Shown here: piece by piece, positions 22,391-30,502 of the stretch
How the letters are laid out: each line of letters opens with the position of its first letter
Numbering within the stretch: position 1 is the first letter of the stretch
Assembly (NCBI GenBank): GCA_024644005.1
Contig: JAHELU010000023.1
Span: 1-32,402 of the forward strand
Reading direction: 5' to 3'
DNA from: Acidimicrobiales bacterium
Lineage (GTDB): Bacteria; Actinomycetota; Acidimicrobiia; Acidimicrobiales; SZUA-35
DNA length: 32,402 bases
Notes under the pieces: generated by a model
Told to the model about the DNA's origin: nothing
Seen by the model: the letters and a program-made list of their open reading frames with translations, nothing else
The model's database searches: none
Program-made: the position numbers and the translations under genes

Positions 22391-23509
22391 GTGACCGGCA
22401 CGTCGACCTCAATCGCCTCGAACGACAGCACCGAATCGAGTCCGCCAGCGCTCGCAGTGGAGCCGCACGGCGGGTGGGCGGGCCTGCTCCGCACCCTGAC
22501 CGCCGGTGGCGACCTGTCGAGGGACGCAGCCAGGGCGGCGATGACCGACATCCTCGACGGTCGCAGCACCCACGCCCAGATCGCCGGGCTCCTGGTGGCG
22601 CTGGCGGCGAAGGGGGAAACGGTCGACGAGCTGACCGGCTTCGCCACCGCCATGGTCGAGGCCGCAGAGCCGCTCTCCGTCGACGAGCGGGCCATCGACA
22701 TCGTCGGCACCGGTGGATCCGATCATCGGCGTGTCCATGCACTGAACGTGTCGACGATGGCGAGCATCGTGGCGGCCTCGGCCGGTGCCATCGTGTGCAA
22801 GCACGGCAACCGGAAGGCGTCGTCGACGTCGGGCTCGTTCGATTTCCTCGAGGCGCTGGGTGTCGCCATCGATCTCGGTCCCGGCGAGCTGGAGGCCTGC
22901 GTCGGCGAGATAGGCCTGGGGTTTGCGTTCGCTCGCAGCTTCCACCCTGCCATGCGCTTCGCCGGCCCGGTTCGGGTCGAGCTGGGCATACCGACGGTGT
23001 TCAACCTGCTCGGCCCGCTCGCTCACCCCGGCCGCCTGGTCCGCCAGGTGGTCGGCGTCTCCTCGCCGGAGCGAGCTGCCGCCATGGCCGAGGTCCTCCA
23101 TGCCCTCGGGTCGTCGTCGGCGTGGGTCGTTGCCGGGGCCGATGGCCTCGACGAGGTCTCGACGACCGGCGATTCCGTGGTGTTCGAGCTGGCGTCGGGC
23201 CGGGTCCGCAGACGCGACGTCGTGCTCTCGGAGCTCGGTGTGGAGCGGGTCGATCTCGATGCCCTGGTCGGTGGGGACCCCACGGACAACGCCAGGATCT
23301 TCGACGGCGTCCTCCACGGCGACGAGGGACCGTACCGCGACATCGTCGCCATCAACGCCGGTGCCGGTCTGGTGGTGGCCGGGCTCGCCGAGACGCTCGA
23401 GGAGGGGCTGGAACAGGCGCGTGCGGCCATCGACGACGGCCGGGCTGCTGCCAAGCTCGGCCAGCTCCGGTCCGTCACCAAGGGATTGGTCGATCAGGAC
23501 CGAGCGTGA
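22391..23509 (+). CDS. trpD: Anthranilate phosphoribosyltransferase
   Basis: Transfers the phosphoribosyl group of PRPP to anthranilate in tryptophan biosynthesis. About 372 residues from the GTG at 22391. Family landmarks are LLRTLTAGGDLSRDAARAAMTDILDG, the PRPP loop DIVGTGG followed by NVSTMASIVAASAGA, KHGNRKASSTSGSFDFLEALG, FHPAMRF and GIPTVFNLLGPLAHP. The PRPP-binding stretch reads GTGGSDHRRVHALNVST and is about three residues longer than in the usual GTGGD(G/R)xxTxNxST form. GTG at 22457 (giving EPHGGWAGLLRTL) is an alternative start, favoured because a TATAGT box at 22387-22392 overlaps the first GTG. No other trp gene is in the window, so the pathway is scattered in this genome. Confidence 0.9.
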   Translation: MTGTSTSIASNDSTESSPPALAVEPHGGWAGLLRTLTAGGDLSRDAARAAMTDILDGRSTHAQIAGLLVALAAKGETVDELTGFATAMVEAAEPLSVDERAIDIVGTGGSDHRRVHALNVSTMASIVAASAGAIVCKHGNRKASSTSGSFDFLEALGVAIDLGPGELEACVGEIGLGFAFARSFHPAMRFAGPVRVELGIPTVFNLLGPLAHPGRLVRQVVGVSSPERAAAMAEVLHALGSSSAWVVAGADGLDEVSTTGDSVVFELASGRVRRRDVVLSELGVERVDLDALVGGDPTDNARIFDGVLHGDEGPYRDIVAINAGAGLVVAGLAETLEEGLEQARAAIDDGRAAAKLGQLRSVTKGLVDQDRA

Positions 23510-23571
23510 CCGGCGACTGGGCCGTTGCGACCAGTCGGACCGTGTGAGTTACTTCGGCTGATGGGTCGGGA

Positions 23572-23577
23572 TAGCCT
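23572..23577 (+). promoter_or_regulatory. -10 element of a predicted leaderless promoter (zinc-ribbon/NYN operon)
   Basis: TAGCCT, 8 nt before the GTG at 23586. TTACTT at 23549-23554, 17 nt upstream, may be a weak -35. Confidence 0.5.
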
Positions 23578-23585
23578 GTACCAGC

Positions 23586-23804
23586 GTGTCCCAGAATCGC
23601 TACCGTTGTGTTACCTGCGGCAACATGACAAGGTTCGAGGTAGTGGTTACGAGGCGCGTTCGGGAGACCCACAGCATCACGGTGGATGGAGCCGCCGGCC
23701 CGCGCCGATCCGAGGTTATCGCCGAAACCGTCGACGAGATTCTGTGCAGCTGGTGCGGAGATGGTGATGCGGTCAACGAGCTAGGGCAGACAGGAGCCGG
23801 GTGA
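23586..23804 (+). CDS. Small zinc-ribbon protein
   Basis: 72 residues. Two CxxC pairs, YRCVTCGNM near the N-terminus and ILCSWCGDGD near the C-terminus, frame a beta-rich middle (TRFEVVVTRRVRETHSITVDG), as in treble-clef or zinc-ribbon folds. It would bind one Zn and probably contact nucleic acid or a protein partner. GTG at 23586 matches the leaderless spacing. Its stop overlaps the next start (GTGA or TGATG, 23801-23804 region), so it is translationally coupled to the giant coiled-coil NYN protein and is likely its functional partner. No exact family could be named. Confidence 0.8.
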   Translation: MSQNRYRCVTCGNMTRFEVVVTRRVRETHSITVDGAAGPRRSEVIAETVDEILCSWCGDGDAVNELGQTGAG

Positions 23805-26800
23805 TGGTGGCGGAGTCTCTACAGGCGGCATGCGAACTGGCGTTCGTCGTTGCCCGCGAGGATGCGGAGTCCGATCAGGCGACCGAACCGCCAGCCGGCA
23901 TGCGGAGCTTCCTCTATGTCTCGGACCTGCCGCGCAGGGCCATCGCTGCAGCTCAGCAGGCGATCGAGGACGACTCGGGCTTCCGGTCCAGGGTCGCATC
24001 GAGGGCCAGCGAGGAGATCGTCGGTCGGGCCGGCTACCTCTGGCTCCACCGACCATCCGGATGGGCCCAGGAGTTCGAGCGGCTCACCGCCGACGACGAC
24101 TACTACGACGACCACTACGACGACGACCACTACGACGACGACCACGTCGCCGACGAGGACCGGGCCCAGGATCCGGTCGATGAGTCGTTGGACGACCGTT
24201 CGCCGGTCGAGTTGGTCAACGCCCAGCCACCGGAGCCGGACTACAGCTTCGACCCCGGCGAGACCTTCAGCCCCGCCAGTCCACCGATCGCCGAGGCACC
24301 GATGGCCACCGTCCGCCCCATCGGCGGTCCCGAAGCGGGACCGGAGCCGCCGCCCTCCTCGTTCGAGCTCGCCTCGTTCGCCGGAGCGGCGGCCGCAGAT
24401 CCCGCTGGCTACGACGTGGCGGCTTCCGGGGCCGCATCGCCAGCGGACGCCGAGGGAACGCTGATAGAGGCTTCGGAGCTGGATTTCGAGGCCGATGCGT
24501 TGGAGAACGAGCTCTCCAGCCTGCGGGGGCTCGTCGATCGGCTGGCCGGCGAGCGCGAGCTCGTCCTGTCCAGCGCTCCGCCGTCCGGGGACGATCCCGA
24601 ATACCCGGCCGTCGACGGCCGCGAGCTCGAGAGTGAGATCATGGCCCTGGAGAGCGATCTCGAAGCCGTCCGCCACGAGCTGTCGCTCGCCAAGGACGAT
24701 CTCGCCGCAGCCCGCCACGACCGTGAAGAGGCCCAGCGGTTGCACTCGGAGACGCTGAAGCGCCAGGTCGAGCTGGAGAAGGAGCTCGCCGCCGTCCGTG
24801 AGCAGCGGGTCCAGGTGGAGAACCAGGCGTCCGAGGCCCAGGTATCCGTCATCAGCCTGGAGGACAAGCTGCGGCGAACCGAGTCGCTGTTCCAGGAGGC
24901 GGAGCGCGAGCGGAACGTCATCAAGTCCCAGCTGGAGACGATGACCTCCGAGCGGAACCAGATCCGGGAGGACCGCATCGCCATCAAGGCGGAGCGCGAC
25001 GAGCTCCACTCCCGTGTCGTCGAGGTCGAGGAGAAGACCGGTGGTGTCGATGTCGGCGAGCTGACGGCGGCCAACAAGTCACTCACCCACGAGCTCGATG
25101 CGACGAGCCGTGAGCTGGCACGGATGATCGGCCAGGCGGAGAGCTTCGAGGAGCAGATCAGGACGACGACCGCCCTCGCAGACAGCCTCAAGACCGAGAA
25201 GGTCGAGCTCACGTCTCGCCTGGCCGACACCGAGCTCGCCCTCGAGACGACCATAACGCAGCACGACGCCCTCAAGATCGACAGCGAACGGCTGGCGGCC
25301 GAGGTCGGGATGCTCCGGGCCGAGCGAGATGGGTTGCAGACCCAGCTGACGGAGCTCCAGGTCAGCCTGGCCGACGTCCTCAACGAGCAGGCCGAGATCC
25401 GGCAGCGCCACGACAACGACCGCCAGGCCCTGAACGAGCTGCGGGTCGAGCGCGATGTGCTCATGGCCAGGATGAACGACTTCGAGCAGTCGGACCGTGA
25501 CTACGAGACCAAGATCCGGTCGCTCGTCCAGGAGCGGGACGATCTCCTGTCGGCCCGCGACGATCTGATCTCGGAGCGCGGTCAGCTGCGGGGCGAGGCG
25601 GCGGCGATCGCCGCCGACCGCGAGCAGATGTTGGAGAAGCTGCGCACGGTCGAGGCCAAGATCGCTCCGCTGGAGACCGAGCTGCAGGCCGAGCGCCGCC
25701 AGCGCGAGGAGCTGGCCAACCGGTTGCTCGAGCTCGACGACATCGCAGACCGCAACGCCGCCGAACTGGCGGCCGTCAACGAGGAGCGCGACGCGATGGC
25801 CGTCGCCCTCGAGGAGCTTCGAGCCGAGCGGGTCGAGGTGGCCGAGATCACGCTCGAGCGGGACAACCTCGCAGCACAGTTGGATCAGAGCGAGCGGCGC
25901 AGCCAGGACGAGGCCGACCGCAGCCGCGAGAAGCTGGCCGAGATGTCCGAGCAGCTGGCAGCGGGGGAGACCGCCAGGACGGGCCTGGAGCGGCGGCTCG
26001 CCGAGGCCCTCGCCGACGTCGACACGATGCGGACCGACTTCGATGCTGCCAACAAGGAGGTGGCTCGCCTCTCGGTGGCAGAGGAGAGCGCCACCTCGGC
26101 CGCAGCCGAGGCGGAGGCGGCGGTCGAGGCCAAGATCACGGAGCTGGCTGCGCTGCGGGAGGCCCGGGCGGCGGCCGAGGCTGAGACCGCCGAGGTCCGA
26201 GTGGCCCTGGAGCTCAAGGACTCCGAGATGCGGGCCGCCCACGAGCGGCAGGCGGCGGCGGAGGCCGAGCTGGCCGAGACCCGCGCCGCGCTCGAAGCGA
26301 GGACCGCCGAGATCGAAGCGGCGCTCGAGGCCAAGACAGCGGAGGTCGAGGCCAAGGAGGCGGAGATCCGCACCAAGGACGACGAGCTCCAGGCCACTTC
26401 GTCGGAGCTCGCCACCAAGGACGCCGCGCTGGCCGCCAGGACATCGGAGCTCGAGGACAAAGAGGCCGAGCTGGTGGCCAAGACGGAGGCGCTCGCCTCA
26501 CGGGACGCCGAGCTCGAGACGAAGACGGCCGAGCTGGAAGCCAAGGAGGCGGAGCTCGAGAACAAGACCACGGCGCTGGAGTCGCGCGACGCCGAGCTCG
26601 AGGCGAGGACGGCCGAGCTGGAGGCCAAGGACATCGAGCTCGGCACCAAGACGGCGGCGCTGGAGTCGACCGACGTCGAGCTGGAGGCGAAGACCGGCGA
26701 GCTGGAGGCCAAGGAGGAAGAGCTCGCGACGACGACCGGCCAGCTGGAGGCCAAGGAGGACGAGCTCGGGTCCAAGACGGCCGCACTCGAGTCGAAAGAA

Positions 26801-28081
26801 GCCGAGCTGGAGGCGAAGACCGACGAGCTGGAGGCCAAGGAGGCGGAGCTCGAGATCAAGACCGTGGCCCTCGAGTCGAAGCAGGCCGAGCTCGAGGCCA
26901 AGACCGCGGCGCTGGAAGCCACGGAGGCAGAGCTCGGAGCGAAGGACGCCGAGCTGGAGGCGGCCCGTGAAGCGGCCGCTCTGAGCGAGGTGACGGATCG
27001 GGAGGCTGCGCCGTCCGTGCTCGACGTCGACGCTGGAGCGCCGATCGACGGCGATCGCGATGACGCCACGGAGCCGGCCGCCGAGGCGACCGGGGAGCCG
27101 GAAGGTGCCGAGCCGGAGGCAGCCGACCCGGACTCCACGACGCTCGTCGGTCCGGCCGCGATCACCTCGCTCAACGGTGTCGAGCTCGACGAGCCGGACG
27201 CCGGCTCGTCCGACTTCGACTGGCCACCCCCGGCCGGCGAGGACGACGACGACAGCCGGTCGGTGCTGATCGACGCCGGAATCGAACCGCTGCCGCCCAG
27301 CGACGAGGACGACCTCGACGAGGTCAGCGAGCTGATCGCCAAGACGGTCAGCGAGTTCGGCACCGCTGGATCCCTCATCGATCTCGATGCCGACGTGCCG
27401 ATTGGAGACGTCGACGCCGACCTCGACCTCCGCCGACTCGCCGGCGATGGCGATGGCGATGGCGACCGAGATTCCGATGCATCGGAGCCGGGCCACATCC
27501 TGGGCAAGGACACCACCGAGGTGCTGCCCCGAGTCGCCCAGACACCCCCCAGCATCTTCGGGCCGACCGCCGAGGACACATCGCTGCTCGAGCCCTCCGC
27601 CCCCGGCGGCCGACCGTCGCCGGTCAGCACGCGGCGGGCCATCGAGATCCCGGCCGACATCCTGGACGATGAGGTGGCGGTCGCCCAGTTCGTGGTCTCC
27701 TCGCCGGATGTCGTGCTGCTGGTCGACGGTGACTCGGTGGCCAGGCTCGGTTGGCCGAGCTTACCCGTGGCCCAACAGCGCGATGCGCTGGTGACCTATC
27801 TGGCAGATCTGTCCGCCAGCAGCGGTGCCGCCCCCGATGTCGTGTTCGACGGCCGGATCGGCGACGACGACTCCCTCCCGGCGTCGCGAGCCGTGAGGAT
27901 CCGGCTCAGCACGCCCCCGACCGAACCGGCGGCGGCGCTCGACGAACTGGTGGATGCCTATCCCGAGCAGTGGCCGATCGCCCTCGTCACCGATGACAGC
28001 GAGCTGGCCGACTCGGCGAGCGAGCGAGGCGCCGCGGTCCTGAACAACGGTCAGCTGCTCGATCTGTTCATCGCCCAATAG
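23804..28081 (+). CDS. Giant coiled-coil protein with C-terminal NYN (PIN-like) nuclease domain
   Basis: 1425 residues. Residues ~1-90 are a small alpha-helical domain (RSFLYVSDLPRRAIAAAQQAIEDDSGFRSRV ... GRAGYLWLHRPSGW). An acidic Tyr/His-rich repeat follows at ~97-114, then a disordered linker, a coiled coil of about 840 residues (~221-1060, no proline breaks, with 28-residue repeats at the end), an acidic linker (~1062-1279), and a C-terminal NYN/YacP-like domain (~1280-1425). The last shows VVLLVDGDSVARLGWP (D1308, D1310), DVVFDG (D1349) and IALVTDDSELADSASERGA, the acidic residues expected of a PIN-like RNase. ATG at 23804 is 8 nt after AGGAG; GTG at 23801 is an alternative. Probably a long tether that positions an RNase. 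The gene overlaps mftF by 14 bp at its 3' end. Confidence 0.9.
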   Translation: MVAESLQAACELAFVVAREDAESDQATEPPAGMRSFLYVSDLPRRAIAAAQQAIEDDSGFRSRVASRASEEIVGRAGYLWLHRPSGWAQEFERLTADDDYYDDHYDDDHYDDDHVADEDRAQDPVDESLDDRSPVELVNAQPPEPDYSFDPGETFSPASPPIAEAPMATVRPIGGPEAGPEPPPSSFELASFAGAAAADPAGYDVAASGAASPADAEGTLIEASELDFEADALENELSSLRGLVDRLAGERELVLSSAPPSGDDPEYPAVDGRELESEIMALESDLEAVRHELSLAKDDLAAARHDREEAQRLHSETLKRQVELEKELAAVREQRVQVENQASEAQVSVISLEDKLRRTESLFQEAERERNVIKSQLETMTSERNQIREDRIAIKAERDELHSRVVEVEEKTGGVDVGELTAANKSLTHELDATSRELARMIGQAESFEEQIRTTTALADSLKTEKVELTSRLADTELALETTITQHDALKIDSERLAAEVGMLRAERDGLQTQLTELQVSLADVLNEQAEIRQRHDNDRQALNELRVERDVLMARMNDFEQSDRDYETKIRSLVQERDDLLSARDDLISERGQLRGEAAAIAADREQMLEKLRTVEAKIAPLETELQAERRQREELANRLLELDDIADRNAAELAAVNEERDAMAVALEELRAERVEVAEITLERDNLAAQLDQSERRSQDEADRSREKLAEMSEQLAAGETARTGLERRLAEALADVDTMRTDFDAANKEVARLSVAEESATSAAAEAEAAVEAKITELAALREARAAAEAETAEVRVALELKDSEMRAAHERQAAAEAELAETRAALEARTAEIEAALEAKTAEVEAKEAEIRTKDDELQATSSELATKDAALAARTSELEDKEAELVAKTEALASRDAELETKTAELEAKEAELENKTTALESRDAELEARTAELEAKDIELGTKTAALESTDVELEAKTGELEAKEEELATTTGQLEAKEDELGSKTAALESKEAELEAKTDELEAKEAELEIKTVALESKQAELEAKTAALEATEAELGAKDAELEAAREAAALSEVTDREAAPSVLDVDAGAPIDGDRDDATEPAAEATGEPEGAEPEAADPDSTTLVGPAAITSLNGVELDEPDAGSSDFDWPPPAGEDDDDSRSVLIDAGIEPLPPSDEDDLDEVSELIAKTVSEFGTAGSLIDLDADVPIGDVDADLDLRRLAGDGDGDGDRDSDASEPGHILGKDTTEVLPRVAQTPPSIFGPTAEDTSLLEPSAPGGRPSPVSTRRAIEIPADILDDEVAVAQFVVSSPDVVLLVDGDSVARLGWPSLPVAQQRDALVTYLADLSASSGAAPDVVFDGRIGDDDSLPASRAVRIRLSTPPTEPAAALDELVDAYPEQWPIALVTDDSELADSASERGAAVLNNGQLLDLFIAQ
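24092..24145 (+). repeat. Acidic Tyr/His repeat (YDDDH) in the NYN protein
   Basis: A 15-bp unit coding for YDDDH is repeated about three times, giving DDDYYDDHYDDDHYDDDH (residues ~97-114). Alternating Asp and His suggest metal or polycation binding. The unit length keeps the frame. Confidence 0.8.
26498..26959 (+). repeat. 84-bp (28-residue) tandem repeats in the coiled coil of the NYN protein
   Basis: Five full units start at 26498, 26582, 26666, 26792 and 26876, with a half unit (two heptads) at 26750-26791. Each encodes four heptads of the type SRDAELE/AKTAELE/AKEAELE/xKTAALE. The steady 7-residue period is that of a continuous coiled coil. Confidence 0.88.
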
Positions 28082-29588
28082 CGGCCCTGAGGCGGGCCAG
28101 CGCGCCCTCGCCAGGGGTCGGCCACGATACCAGATCTGGCGCGAGCGCAGTCGCCGATCGGCAGGTCACTGCGCCGTGCCAGACGCCGGCGGAGTACGAG
28201 AGATCGTCGGCGACGCCGAGCCCCAGGTCGACGAGCGCCGGTCCCGGCCGACGGGGACCGTCGAGGAGGCGGCGGGCGAAGGCGGCGACGAAGGCGATGG
28301 CGATCCGCCGCCGCAGTCGGGGGACCACGACGGCCGTTGCCACGGCGATCGGGCTCCACGCCCTGGCCAGCGCGGTGAGGGCCGAGAGACCGCCGTACCA
28401 GTGACCGCGCGCGGTCAGCAGGACGGCCTCGACCGTGGCGTCCGGCAACGGCTCGATCTTGGGTCGCAACGCCAGACCGGTGCCGATGGCCGTCGCCAGG
28501 GCCGAGACGGGCCGGCCCGCCAGTGCCAGCGCCAGCACCACCACCGTCCACGGCGAGATCCTGCACGGCGAGACCGCCGTACCGTGGCGCTCGGCCAGGG
28601 GCCCGGCTGCGGAGCCGTAGGAGAGCCGCTGCGCCAGCATGGCCGGGAGTGTCCGTCGGGGCGGATGGCTGACCTCGACGTCGGGTAGGTAGCGGATCGA
28701 GCCGTGCTCGGCCAGCCGCCAGACCAGGTCGACGTCCTCGCCATAGCGGAGTCCGGGATCGAACCCGCCGACTTCGGCGATGGCCGCCCGCCGGGCGACC
28801 AGGCAGGCGGTCGGCACGTACGGCACCGCCCGACCGGGGCCGACCAGCGATTCGACCGGCCCGAGGTCGAGCGGAGATCGGCGACGATCGTAGCGGCCGA
28901 CGAGCTGGTCGACGGGAGCGGAGCGGACCCGGGGGGCGACGGCCACCACGTCCGGGTCGTCGAGAAGATCGACCAGCCGTTGCAGGTCGGCTCGGGAGAC
29001 CTCGACGCCGGCATCGACGAAGGCAACCGCATCGGTCTCGATGGTCGCCAGCGCCTCCTGGCGGGCCGTGCCGGGTCCGCCGGCCGATCGGCGTCGACGC
29101 ACCGATACGTCCGGATCGTCGATCTCGATCGGCGGATCGGACCCGTCATCGACCACCACGATCCTGGCGGTGGCCTCCGGCTGCTCCGAGGTCGGCGCAG
29201 CGACCGAGAGGTGATCGAGCGTGTGCTGCAGCCCGCTCCGGTCGTCCTTGACCGGTATCACGACCGTCATCGTTCTCTGCGGACCGGCACCCGTGACCGC
29301 TGGCGTGTCGTCCAAGGGGTCGGGCGCAGCCCCGTTGGCGTGGGCCGGCCAACGGAGATGGGCCATGCCGTTGCGAACCAGCCGTCGAGCCAGCAGCTCG
29401 TGCTTCGGGTCGTCGCCCACGGTCCCGCCGCCGAACCATGCTCGAACCACCGCCGCCCCTGCGTCGCTCAGCCGCAGGATGGTGAGCGGGGCGCCACCGA
29501 TCAGGATCCGGCCGGCGGCAACCGTTCTCAGATCCACCGCCGGCTCCACCCGGCAGCCGGGAGGCATCGATCGGAGGGCCGGGGTCAT
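28068..29588 (-). CDS. mftF: Mycofactocin biosynthesis glycosyltransferase MftF
   Basis: 506 residues. MftF adds beta-1,4-linked glucose units to the mycofactocin precursor PMFT. The N-terminal ~90 residues (AAGRILIGGAPLTILRLSDAGAAVVRAWFGG ... LLARRLVRNGMAHLRWPA) are the family's leading domain. A GT2 (GT-A fold) domain follows from ~107 (TMTVVIPVKDDRSGLQHTLDHL; VVVDDGSDPP at ~145; AVAFVDAGVEVSRADL; GGFDPGLRYGEDVDLVWRL). The C-terminal hydrophobic region and GVWHGAVTCRSATALAPDLVSW are diagnostic for MftF. The ATG overlaps the VWA stop (ATGA, 29585-29588). Last gene of the operon here; its 3' end overlaps the convergent NYN gene by 14 bp. Confidence 0.93.
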   Translation of the reverse strand: MTPALRSMPPGCRVEPAVDLRTVAAGRILIGGAPLTILRLSDAGAAVVRAWFGGGTVGDDPKHELLARRLVRNGMAHLRWPAHANGAAPDPLDDTPAVTGAGPQRTMTVVIPVKDDRSGLQHTLDHLSVAAPTSEQPEATARIVVVDDGSDPPIEIDDPDVSVRRRRSAGGPGTARQEALATIETDAVAFVDAGVEVSRADLQRLVDLLDDPDVVAVAPRVRSAPVDQLVGRYDRRRSPLDLGPVESLVGPGRAVPYVPTACLVARRAAIAEVGGFDPGLRYGEDVDLVWRLAEHGSIRYLPDVEVSHPPRRTLPAMLAQRLSYGSAAGPLAERHGTAVSPCRISPWTVVVLALALAGRPVSALATAIGTGLALRPKIEPLPDATVEAVLLTARGHWYGGLSALTALARAWSPIAVATAVVVPRLRRRIAIAFVAAFARRLLDGPRRPGPALVDLGLGVADDLSYSAGVWHGAVTCRSATALAPDLVSWPTPGEGALARLRAAIGR

Positions 29589-30502
29589 TGCACGAGCGCT
29601 TGCAGGGCGTCGAGGACGGAGAAGGGGCCACCGACCTCGGCCACCCTGGCCCCGCAGCCGGCGGCGAGGGCCCTGGCGTGCTGGGGCTCGTCCTCTGGGG
29701 CCAGGATCGTCAGCTCGTCGAGGCCACGGGCGACCGGGACCGGATCGGCACCGGTGGTGACCTCGGCGTCGGACAGGAGGATCGTGAGCTTGCGAGCCGC
29801 CTGCGATCGGTCGAGCTGCAGCTTGGCCGCCCGTAGGGCCAGCGCCACGTCGGTGGTGCCGTGACCCCTGAGCGCCAGGACTTCGGCGACCACCGACTCA
29901 GGTGACTTCTGCTCGTCCAGCTCCTTGATCGACACCACCTTGTCCCCGAATGCGAGCACGGCGAACTGGGTCGGGGCCCGCCAGCTGCAGACGGCCGCCG
30001 CCAGCGCTGCGCTCGCCAGCCGTTCGCCGCTCATCGACCCGGACCGGTCGACCAGTAGGCAGATGGCGGTCCTCGGCTTCTGCCAGGTGGTCGTGAACAG
30101 CTCGTCGACGGCCGGTGGCCGGCGCTCAGCCCTGGCCGTCGTCAGCCGGTCGAGGCTGTCGTCGAAGTCGATGTCGCCCCCGTCGAGGGTTGCCGTGGAT
30201 CGAACCAACTTCCCCACGCCTCGGGACCGGGCACGGCCCGTCCTGGTCAGGTCGAGCACCAATCGGCCGGCCAACCGCCTCGACAGGCGGGCCAGCTCTG
30301 CGTCCGTGGCCTGAGCCATCTGGGCCAGCAGCTCCAGCGCCTCGTCAGGATCGTCGGCGAGCAGCTCCTCGAACGCCTCGGTGTCGAGCTGGCCCAGTTG
30401 CGGCGAGACGTCGGCGAAGGCCTCGTTCCGATCGAGGTCTCGTCTGCTGACCGTCCGGCGGCGCTCGTCGGCCAGGGCCTTCTCGGCGTCCTCGCCGGTC
30501 AG
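29585..30502 (-). CDS. VWA domain protein (CoxE-like) in the mycofactocin operon, apparent CTG start
   Basis: 305 residues with the proposed start. The N-terminal ~130 residues are helical and charged (GEDAEKALADERRRTVSRRDLDRNEAFADVSPQLGQLDTEAFEELL). A VWA domain follows with an intact MIDAS: D152-R-S154-G-S156 (VDRSGSMSGERL), GTTD at ~215-218 and LLSDAEVTTG (D245). Such VWA proteins partner MoxR-type ATPases, and one is fused to MftE immediately upstream. Start: after the in-frame stop at 30560 there is no ATG, GTG or TTG until an ATG at 30319, which would cut the conserved-looking N-terminus. A CTG at 30502 overlaps the upstream stop as CTGA (30499-30502), matching the 4-nt overlaps on both sides in this operon. 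The ATG at 30319 (244 residues) is the alternative. Confidence 0.8.
   Translation of the reverse strand: MTGEDAEKALADERRRTVSRRDLDRNEAFADVSPQLGQLDTEAFEELLADDPDEALELLAQMAQATDAELARLSRRLAGRLVLDLTRTGRARSRGVGKLVRSTATLDGGDIDFDDSLDRLTTARAERRPPAVDELFTTTWQKPRTAICLLVDRSGSMSGERLASAALAAAVCSWRAPTQFAVLAFGDKVVSIKELDEQKSPESVVAEVLALRGHGTTDVALALRAAKLQLDRSQAARKLTILLSDAEVTTGADPVPVARGLDELTILAPEDEPQHARALAAGCGARVAEVGGPFSVLDALQALVQ

Noticed and set aside
23515-23536. GACTGG...CCAGTC hairpin after trpD
   Set aside because: Six base pairs with a 10-nt loop; too weak to call a terminator.
26498-26959. Regular DNA repeats considered as a CRISPR array
   Set aside because: The repeats are contiguous, in frame and code for heptads; there are no spacers and no cas genes.
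25885-27660. 591-residue Ser/Ala-rich open frame antisense to the coiled-coil gene
   Set aside because: It mirrors the repetitive GAG/GCC codons of the NYN protein on the other strand; composition is low-complexity and there is no start signal or homology.
29146-29631. Antisense and alternative frames inside mftF such as a 161-residue minus frame
   Set aside because: They lack any motif, while the overlapping frame encodes a full GT2 domain and the MftF C-terminal signature.
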